From contig NW_024466599.1 in the NCBI RefSeq assembly GCF_017591425.1, positions 25,954,001-26,018,000 on the forward strand: DNA of 64,000 nt, read 5' to 3'. The DNA is from Ochotona curzoniae (lineage: Eukaryota > Chordata > Mammalia > Lagomorpha > Ochotonidae). This document shows, piece by piece, positions 56,468 through 64,000 of this stretch. The notes below the pieces were generated by a model. The model was not told the origin of the DNA, did not search any database, and saw only the letters and a program-made list of their open reading frames with translations. The position numbers and the translations under genes are program-made. The first letter of the stretch is position 1. Each line of letters starts with the position of its first letter.

Positions 56468-56790
56468 TCAGGGCCTGATGCAATGTCTGAACTGGTTAAT
56501 CCTCTGCCTTGAATGCGGTGGGATCCCATATAAGCACTGGTTCATATCCCTCCTGTTAAACTTCCCATCCAGCTCCTTGCTTGTGGCTTGTGAAAGCAGT
56601 GGAGGATGGCCCAGAGTCTTGGGATTCTGCACCCATGTGAGAGACCAGGAAGAAGCTCCCAGCTCCTAGCTTCCTATCAGCTTCAGTCATTGTGCGCTTT
56701 TGGGGAGTAAACCAGTAGACAGATCTTTCTGTCTCTCCTTTCTGCAATTCTGCCTTTCCAATAAGAATAAATAAATCTTCAAAAAAAAAA
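56468..56790 (+). mobile_element. CSINE, young type
   Basis: GGGCCTGATGCAATGTCTGA head; B box GGTTCATATCCC; tail AATAAGAATAAATAAATC. Confidence 0.9.
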
Positions 56791-57291
56791 ATAGTTAGTA
56801 CTCTGTATAGGTGACTTTCTAATAAAAAAAAAATATTTTAAAAAAACTTGCAGTATCACAAGGTGATCTCTTTTATTTTCGACGTGGTTTTCTTAGAAAA
56901 CTTTTTCATGTTAATTTGCCGACTACTTATTTTAGATGTCCACCTGCTGGTGTGGATAGGCTAACTGGGCTACCTACCTGAAGATTTATCATCATGCTCC
57001 TCTGGCTCACCATGCCTAGATGCTTAACAGCTTGACATTGCCCTGGACATGTTGTGCCTAAGGCTGAGCGTCCAACCACTCTTTGCCATGTACACATTGG
57101 GGACAGTGTGTATATTCTACTTGTTTTAACACATGTATTTTCTCCTTAAAAATTCTATGCATTCAGCATTTCTGCTAGTTTATTAATGATTTACGGTCAA
57201 CAGAAATGATACTCTGGAATACGTTTAGCTCTAGTTGTTTGTGGGGATTTGAGAGCTCTCCCAACCATGTTCTTGAAGTTTGCAGAACAAT
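56791..57291. other. Unassigned intergenic sequence
   Basis: Nothing recognised before the tandem duplication at 57292. Confidence 0.45.
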
Positions 57292-57438
57292 GACCTGGTT
57301 TCATTTTTATCTCTGTTCACTCCAAAAAAGAACCACTTTCTAAAATTCAGCAATCTGTATTAAAGGACCTGGTTTCATTTCACCTTTCTTCACTCTGAAA
57401 AGGATCACTTTCTAAGATTCAGCAATTTGTATCAAAAT
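57292..57438. repeat. Two-copy tandem duplication, ~74-bp unit
   Basis: Both units start GACCTGGTTTCATTT and contain ATTCAGCAATYTGTAT; unit 1 is 57292-57365 and unit 2 is 57366-57438, with about a dozen differences. Confidence 0.85.
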
Positions 57439-57641
57439 TCAAACTTGTTATGTCTTTTGAAACACTTTTAGGTGCTTTTCAAAAAGGAAATAATGTACAG
57501 TTTCCTATGGAAAAGTCATCTACAGTGTTATTTATCAAAATGTAAGAGTGGGAATAATATACAAGCATAGATCACCGGCTGAATGACAAGTGGTACAATC
57601 ACTATCAAGTGAATGCTTAAAAGAGATTATTTTACTTATTA

Positions 57642-57945
57642 GGGCCAACCTTGTACATAGCAAGTAAAACTACCGTTTACAATGCTGGCATCCCAAATGA
57701 GCGCTGCTTTCAGACCAGGCTGCTCCACTTCCCATCCAACTCCCTGCCAATCACCTGGGAACAGCAGCAGAGGATAGCCCAGATGTTTGCTATCGAAGTT
57801 GGAAACCTGTTTGAAGTTTCTGGCCCAGTGCTTGGCCCAACACTGGTAACATGTTGTGGTCATCTAAGTATACCAACAAATTCAAGACTTCTCTTTCTCG
57901 GTCTCTCCTCCCTCTCTGTAACTCTGAAAAATAAATACATTTTTT
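57642..57945 (+). mobile_element. Old CSINE, head to tail junction with an inverted copy
   Basis: TAGGGCCAACCTTGTACATA head, TTTCAGACCAGGCTGCTCC, tail GAAAAATAAATACATTTTTT meeting the tail of the next, inverted copy. Confidence 0.75.
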
Positions 57946-58260
57946 TAAAGATATATTTATTTTATTATAAAGTCAGATATACAGAGAAGAGGAGAGACAG
58001 AGAGGAAGATCTTTCGTCCGATGATTCACTCCCCAACGGCTGGTGCTGTGCCAATCCTAAGCCAAGATCCAGGAGCCTCTTCCAGGTCTCCCACGCGGAT
58101 GCAGGGTCCCAAAGCTTTGGGCCATCCTCGACTGCTTTCCCAGGCCACAAGAAGGGAGCTGGATGGGAAGCGGGGCTGCTGGGATTAGAACCAGTGCCCA
58201 TATGGGATCCCAGGGCATTCAAGGCGAGGACTTTAGCTGCTAGGCCACACCACTGGGCCC
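57946..58260 (-). mobile_element. CSINE, young type
   Basis: Reversed copy from AAAGATATATTTATTTTATT to ACACCACTGGGCCC. The 215-codon plus frame (57651-58298) spans this and the previous SINE and is not a gene. Confidence 0.93.
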
Positions 58261-60129
58261 GAAAAAAAAATCTTAAAAAAGGAAGTGATTGCTACTAAAT
58301 GTATCTCATTCTGATTAGATGAACAGGATGGGAAAATGCTGATAGAATAAGTGGAGGAAAGCTGGCTGCAGTGCACCCTGTATGAAACATGGCAGGCTAA
58401 CCCATCCACATTAATTTAGTCTGAGGACTCAGTTGTGGTAATTTTCTTTCCCAAAACACTAAATAATGCTTTTACTATTAGACTCCATTAATGTACTACA
58501 AGATACAACACTGATTTTTAATAATCCCTTTTACTCTACTCAGATAAAATTAAAAACTTGTTTCACAAATAAAAAATTATTTTCCTCTTGTTGGAAAGAA
58601 ACTATAAAGAAGAGATTTAGAGTGGAATCAATGATTAAAGTTATACAAATCATATACATTTACAAATCCGTGGATTCCACTTAAATTCCCATGGATTATT
58701 TTATGAGTTGAAAGCAAAGGAGAAAAAGGGAATGGAGAAATATATGTTTATATATAAAACAATGCCTAAAATAGAAACCCATGACTTCCAAAGCCAGAAA
58801 AAACTGTGGATCTGGGACAAAGGCTGTGTACAGATCCCTTGAAGGAAAATAAAAGTCTGAGTTGGTTACTTGTATATGAATGAATTTCATACATTTGTTC
58901 AGTGATAATACCAAAAACTCAGCTGAGGATAACTGTTGTAAATTATGATCATAATGTGAAATTATTAAGTTAAAGTCCCTTCTGTTCACAAATAACTTTT
59001 ATATCCAGATATGAAAAAGCTAGAGTTCATAATAATGAAAGCATATTTTAAAGTTGAGCCATCTGGTGAAAGGTATTATGGCAAGAAATTTATTAACAAC
59101 TATATTCTAGTCATTTCTGACATCAATCTAAAATTTTTAATTAAGAATGAAGCCAATCTCAGGCACTGTAATGCATATAGTAAAACACATTTTGACAATT
59201 GGTCTAATTATTTCCATTATTTGGCATTATATGAATGCAAAAAATAATAAAGTGTCTAGCACAGTTCCTGCCACACAAGAGAATGCCAATTCTTATTAAC
59301 AATCTACAGTATTTTATCCTTTGTGGCTGGTCCATGTATTTAATGTATTTACACTGTCATATGGCGATAGTAACTTCACACATTTACAAACTGCTTATTA
59401 AATAATATTATGTGCCAATATTAAAAGATCAAAGATTCACTCTTATGAGAAAAATAAGCAGGACACAGATTTGTGTATTTTTTAGATGTGTGAACAAGCG
59501 GAGAGAGTACTGAAGTGCCAAAGGGTGAGTCTATGTGAAGTTTTATCCCTTATTGATTTGGAAGGGACACCTTAGTTCAGATCTTACATTTCATAACTCA
59601 CATGTATCATGCAGATGAATCTAAACAGTCCTTGGAAGGCAAACAGAAGGTATTTTGTATCATGCTATCAAAACTACTTAGATAATGCTTCAAAAAGTAG
59701 CCTTCTTACTCTAATGGTAATTTTGCTTTTACCTTCATGACGCTGAATGTTTACAACCAAGTAAATAGAAATAGTCAGCTTGAGAAAAGTCTCATGGGCC
59801 GAGAAGTTAAGCAAATAAGTGCAAGATTTCAAACAGAACTTCCTCTGGCAGATACACTCAGAAATTGGAAGTTGTCAGTGGACTAGAAGGATATGAGTAA
59901 AGTATGAAGGTTACACTGAAAGCTAAAGGGAGGGAGAAAAGAAAGGAGAGCCTTCGCTAAGGCCTGATGCAGTCATCAATGAAGAGGGAAATGCCTGACA
60001 AAGCCTTGGAGGTAACAAGAGCGGCAAAAACAGCCAAGGTAGAAATAAATACATTTTATGAAAAGATGAGTAAAAGAGGGTCATGAACATACATGCACAG
60101 GAGCACAAGACAAAAACAGAAGATGGTCT
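58261..60129. other. Unassigned intergenic sequence
   Basis: Mostly AT-rich, SINE-free, with only a weak MIR at 59235. Frames at 58696-58989 (-) and 59011-59247 (+) are not recognised. Confidence 0.5.
59235..59305 (+). mobile_element. MIR 3' fragment
   Basis: AAGTGTCTAGCACAGTTCCT and GCCACACAAGAGAATGCC resemble the MIR 3' end. Confidence 0.45.
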
Positions 60130-60455
60130 GGGGCCTGGTGGGATGGCTCAATGGCTAACTCCTCACCTTGCAAATGGTGGGATCCCATATGGGCACCGGT
60201 TCATGTCCTGGCTGCTCCACTTCCCATCCAGCTCCCTGCTTGTGGCCTTGGGAAGCAGCAAAGGATGGAACTCTGACCCACGTGGGAAACCCAGAGGAAA
60301 GCTCCTCATTTCTCGCTTCAGGTTGGCTCAGCTCAAGCTGTTGTGGCCACTTGGGGAGTGAAACAGTGGATGGAAGATAATCTCTGTCCCTCCTTCTATT
60401 CTGTAAATCTCATCTGCCTTTCCAGTAAAAAGGAATACATCTTTAAATAAAAAAG
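60130..60455 (+). mobile_element. CSINE
   Basis: GGGGCCTGGTGGGATGGCTC head; B box GGTTCATGTCC; tail AGTAAAAAGGAATACATC. Confidence 0.92.
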
Positions 60456-60672
60456 TGTGACAGCCCTTAAAAATTTAAAAAGTATTTGATTCTGTATTTT
60501 CATTCTTAGATATGTGCCCGAGAGATATTAATATAATTACACTAAAACACTCAAATCATCAATATTCATAACAGGCAAAAGGTGGAAAAAATCCAAATGT
60601 TATTTCAATAGAGAAACAAAATGTTGCATACATACTAAACAATATTGTTTAGCTCTATTGAAAAAAAGTGCT

Positions 60673-60980
60673 GGGCCCAGCACAATATTCTAAGTCTCTG
60701 CCTGCAGGGCGGCATCCCATAAGGATTACCAGTTCATGTCCCAGCAGCTCCACTTCTGATCCAGTGCCCTGCTTATGGCTTAAGACAGCACCAGAGGATG
60801 GCTCCAGTCCTTGGCCCTTGAATACAAGTGGGAGACCCAGAAGCACCTCCTGGCTCTACTGCTGCAGCCTTTTGGGGAATGAACCAGTGGACAGAAGATT
60901 TCCGTTTTGTTTCTCCTTCTCTGGTAAACCTGCCTTTGAATAAAATAAAAAATAAATCTTAAAAAAGTAAAAAAAAAAAA
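60673..60980 (+). mobile_element. CSINE inside the L1M tail
   Basis: GGGCCCAGCACAATATTCTA head; CAGTTCATGTCC B box; complete tail. Confidence 0.88.
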
Positions 60981-61035
60981 AGCAAAGGCAATTCACATGA
61001 CTGCAATGAACCTTAAAAGCATTCTCATACTCCCC

Positions 61036-61330
61036 CAGCTATGGGTAGGTGTTTGGGGTAGCAGCTAAGCACCACTTGGGATGCTCCCATCCCTTACTAT
61101 AGTGCATGTGGGGTCCCAGCTCTGCCACCTCTTCCAGCTTTCTGCTGCCATGCACCCTTAGACTGCATGGGATAGCCCAATGTGTTGGGTGCCTGCCACC
61201 TACAGGTGAGACCTGGATTGAGTTCCTGCTTCCTGGCTTTGACCTGGCTCACCCCTGCTTATTGCAGGCATGGGAAGAGTGAGTGGGCAGCTGGGAGCTC
61301 TCTCTTTTTCAAATAATAACAATAATAATG
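61036..61330 (+). mobile_element. Old CSINE inside the L1M tail
   Basis: TGGGTAGGTGTTTGGGGTAG head, GTGGGGTCCCAGCTC, tail CAAATAATAACAATAATAAT. Confidence 0.7.
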
Positions 61331-61620
61331 ACTCCATATACATAAAATGGAAAAGCTCTTTGTACAGAAAGTAGATGGATGGCAGCTCAAGCCGGGGGAG
61401 GGAGATGGAAATGCAGAGATTGTAGGATGACAGCTGAAGGGACAGGGGTTTCTGGGATAATGAACATGTGCAAAAATTGATCTGGTGCTAGTTCACTTCT
61501 CTGTGAACATATTAAAGATCACTGAATTGTCCACTATAAACAGGTGACCTGCAAAGGTATGTGCATTGGATCCTAATTAAGTTGTTAGTAAAAATAAAAA
61601 ATAAATAAAAAAATAAAACC

Positions 61621-62269
61621 CAATGATTTTGGAAACCGAATTTGCAAATGAAAAAACCCTGTTGAAGTAACAGCCAGTGAGGAAAAGCGTAAATAAAGCG
61701 TCTATCTGAGGTATCTATAGCACTGAGGAGGAAATGCATGGATATTTTAGCTAGATTGCCATAGGTATGTGAGGGAATAAACACCATGTTGCCAGTAATA
61801 GTTATACAAGGTGGAATGTTCAGAAAAGCGATGTCTTTAATACAATCATCTTATAGTCTGGTAAAACTTGCTAGGTAAAATTTGCTAGATGCTATGGCAG
61901 ACAAACATTCCTTCCATCAGTTATCTATTTTCGGTGGTAAATCATTGCGTGAGAGACTGGGGGAACTATAACATGACTAACTCATTTCTGTAGCCCCTGC
62001 AGCATTGAGCTTGATGCCTTACACACAGTATGCAGTCAATCAATATTTGATGAACAAAACTAACCATTGGAGCCAGAACTGAGGCTGTAATATTACAAAA
62101 TATAACAGGCTCTTTAAAAAAAATAACATTAAACAACATTTAAAATATTTTAATGGACCTTATTTAAAGAATTTTAAGCCAGTTAACAACTAAAATACAC
62201 ACAAGCATAATTTAGTAATTTAATAGGAAAGTAAAAACATCCATCAGAAAGACAAGGACATTTGGGGAA
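61621..62269. other. Intergenic sequence downstream of HEATR5B
   Basis: AT-rich; one L2/MIR end (61975). No gene. Confidence 0.5.
61975..62065 (+). mobile_element. L2/MIR 3'-end fragment
   Basis: TGTAGCCCCTGCAGCATTGA, CTTACACACAGTATGCAGTC and AATCAATATTTGATGAAC match the usual 3' end of L2/MIR elements. Confidence 0.5.
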
Positions 62270-62692
62270 ATGCTTACAAAATGTGATTTTATTTATGGTA
62301 CATACATCACAGACACTTTCTATTATTTCAGTTATTCCAAAATTTAAAATCTACTGTTTTCAACTGAATTTTTTTTTCATGACAGATACCTCCACAGGCT
62401 GCCCAACATGATAAAATTATGCTTTTAGAATTTAAAAGACTATGGCTCAGTGTTTAAAAAAATAAATTAATAAAAGAGAACCATTATTAGAATAAACATG
62501 AAGACACTCACCACATGATAAAATTCATTCCTTAAAAATCAATATGTGGTGTGAACATTATTTCATTTAACCAACTCAGAAACACTGTAACAGCAACACA
62601 GAAAGAAAACAGAACCCACAGCCTGAAATGATAAGAGTGGCTGCCACTCCCTCGGTGCTAGCTCACAATCTAAACATGAAGGGAAGAGCAAG
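62270..62692 (-). other. HEATR5B: HEATR5B 3'UTR (inferred extent)
   Basis: Sequence after the TAA contains no SINE and runs to a canonical AATAAA on the minus strand at 62293-62288, giving a 3'UTR of about 420 nt if it is used. The endpoint is inferred from that signal only. Confidence 0.5.
62288..62293 (-). terminator. HEATR5B: Candidate polyadenylation signal AATAAA of HEATR5B
   Basis: Plus strand TTTATT is AATAAA on the gene strand, about 400 bases after the stop codon. This is the first canonical hexamer I noticed downstream of the stop. A more distal site is possible. Confidence 0.5.
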
Positions 62693-62997
62693 TTAAAAAA
62701 AGCTCGTTTTCAGCTTAATTGTTGGTGCGGAATGTATGGCGGGGGCTGGCGGCCTGGCGGCTGCTTTGGCTTTGCTGGCCTGGCTTGCTCGCACAGCAGT
62801 TTCTAGACGTACCTTCAGCTCAGGAGCAGCCCCCATGACTGTCTTGAAGGCGTGAGGGTAGAGAGGACCGATGTGCATTAAATTCTGGAGTGCAAACTCA
62901 TGAAGACCTTTGGAAGCTGCCTTTGCTGAGGCAAAAGAACTGTCATCCAGCAGGTAAGAGATCAAAGTGGGAACTAACAGAGCAAGCAGTTGCACTC
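62693..62997 (-). CDS. HEATR5B: HEATR5B, last coding exon (C-terminal ~100 residues)
   Basis: Seen: a splice acceptor TTTTCTAG (ending at 62998) precedes an open frame that reads (G)[16 protein letters not shown], continues through [21 protein letters not shown] and an Ala/Lys/Arg-rich linker, and ends TIKLKTSFF with a TAA at 62695-62693. The first two exon bases complete a codon begun in the previous exon. Known: this is the conserved end of HEATR5B (p200a), a large HEAT-repeat protein that associates with aftiphilin and gamma-synergin and helps AP-1 clathrin adaptor traffic at the trans-Golgi/endosome; yeast Laa1 is related. HEATR5A is the paralogue and differs through the [20 protein letters not shown] stretch as I recall it. 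The order HEATR5B then STRN on one strand agrees with other mammals. The rest of the gene lies beyond the right edge. Confidence 0.92.
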
Positions 62998-63327
62998 CTA
63001 GAAAACACGGAGAGAAAGGTGGAGAATGCTCATGACCCTGAAGATTCTGATAAACGTTAATTTAAAAACCAGGCAATTACCACTGAGGAAGTAATTAAAA
63101 GTTAGCATGTGCAATTTATTTTAGGCCCCAATAATTCCTAATTAATGTTAAATATGTACTAAATCTTCAAGTAACCGTAGGGTTGGAAATGAGGCAGGTT
63201 AAGTTTCTGAATTTTATATTAATATTGCTTTGTTTCATAAAAAAATTTAAAAGAAAAAGTTACAAAGAAAATGCTTTATAATTGCTACTTGGCAGAATGT
63301 ATTTTGAGAGTAATATTATTACACATT

Positions 63328-63641
63328 TTAAAAAGATTTATTTATTTTTATTGCAAAGTCAGATATATAGAGAGGAGGAGAAACAGGAAGATCTTCCGTC
63401 TGATGATTCACTCCCCAGTAGCCACAAGGGCAAGAGCTGAGCCAATCTGAAGCCAGGAGTCAAGAGCTCTTCCGGGTCTCCCACATGGGTGCAGGGTACC
63501 AAGGCTTCAGGCTGTCCTCCACTGCTTTCCCAGGCCACAAGCAGAGAGCTGGATGGGAAGTGGGGCTGCTGGGATTAGAACTGGTGGTATCGCAGTGCAC
63601 GCAAGGCGAAGACGTTAGCTGCTAGGCTACCATGATGGGCC
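63328..63641 (-). mobile_element. CSINE, young type
   Basis: In HEATR5B's last intron, in sense with the gene. Reversed B box GATTAGAACTGG; ends CATGATGGGCCC. Approximate flanks ACACATTTT and CCACATATTT. Confidence 0.93.
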
Positions 63642-63844
63642 CACATATTTCTATCTTAATTGGAAATATAACACCACTGTTATCCTATTTCATTACTTCC
63701 CTAAATCCAAGTAAATGAAGGGAAATTCTTCGGATATAAGGAAATATATAAGCAAGAGCCTGATAAACACCAAAGTCCATTCAAATAAATTTATTTAGAG
63801 GCTTAATCTACTTTTGCTAGTCTCTATCTTTCAACTCCAACTTG

Positions 63845-64000
63845 TGGATGAGTAATGTGGCACAGTACGCTAAGCCTCTGCCTGTAGCATTCTATTTGGG
63901 TGCAGGTTTGAGTTCATTTGCTCCACTTTCACTCCAAGTGCCTGGGAAGACAGCAGTGGATGGCCCGTGTGCCCGTGTCCCAGCACTCAGACGGGGACCC
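63845..64000 (+). mobile_element. Old CSINE, cut by the window edge
   Basis: GAGTAATGTGGCACAGTACG head, GGTTTGAGTTC B-box variant; continues past the end. Confidence 0.75.

Larger units (their letters stand above)
60470..61620 (+). mobile_element. L1M 3' end, split by two SINEs
   Basis: Segments 60480-60672, 60981-61035 and 61330-61620 join into the well-known L1M tail: CAATATTCATAACAGGCAAAAGGTGG, GAAACAAAATGTTGCATAC, ATAATGAACATGTGCAAAAATTG, CACTGAATTGTCCACTATAAA, then a long A/T-rich tail. SINEs at 60673 and 61036 interrupt it. Confidence 0.7.
62998..64000 (-). other. HEATR5B: HEATR5B last intron (partial)
   Basis: Begins at the AG acceptor (62999-62998). No upstream exon is visible before the window ends. 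Contains one young antisense SINE (63328-63641) and the head of an older one (63845-64000). Confidence 0.8.

Noticed and set aside
57651..58298. 215-codon plus-strand frame
   Set aside because: Spans two SINEs placed tail to tail; the translated residues are SINE-derived in both halves.

Overview
This window reads as nuclear DNA of a lagomorph, most likely a pika (Ochotona). Two conserved mammalian genes can be recognised by their protein sequence. The rest is intron or intergenic DNA packed with tRNA-derived SINEs of the lagomorph C family (CSINE). About 75 SINE copies or fragments can be picked out by eye. The youngest share a tRNA-like head with the B box GGTTCTAATCC, a GGATCCCATATGGG block and a CCAATAAAAATAAATAAATC tail. 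This form differs from the usual rabbit form, while the older, diverged copies look rabbit-like. The pika call is an inference from that SINE variant.

Layout. Both genes lie on the minus strand, in the same orientation. Positions 62693-62997 hold the last coding exon of HEATR5B, with its 3'UTR below and intron above. Positions 47653-47886 hold coding exon 1 of STRN (striatin), inside a CpG island (about 47450-48720) with a ZNF143-type promoter motif. From 47652 down to position 1 is STRN intron 1; no further STRN exon was found. Roughly 14 kb lies between the HEATR5B 3' end and the STRN promoter, and it contains repeats but no recognisable gene. STRN is the scaffold of the STRIPAK phosphatase/kinase complex. 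HEATR5B is an AP-1/aftiphilin-associated trafficking protein. They are neighbours here but not known to work in one pathway.

Other elements. There are two U2 snRNA retrocopies with target-site duplications: a 34-nt 3'-truncated one at 16432 and a nearly full-length one at 49107. A 380-bp IAP-like solo LTR with a 6-bp target duplication sits inside an antisense SINE (28633-29012). There is a weaker second LTR candidate (15556-16106), an old MaLR-like LTR, an antisense L1, a plus-strand L1M 3' end, and several L2, MIR and MER5A relics. A 3-kb GC-rich composite element (about 34890-37962) consists of degenerate tandem repeats joined to a LINE-like 3' module; a second, 5'-truncated copy of that module sits in opposite orientation at 50718-51194.

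No operon, CRISPR array, defence system or new protein-coding gene is supported. Nearly all long open frames come from SINE copies or from the GC-rich promoter. The best candidates for something undescribed are the composite retroelement and the repeat structures listed as findings. Repeat boundaries were read by eye and are usually good to within about 10-20 bases, except where a target-site duplication fixes them.
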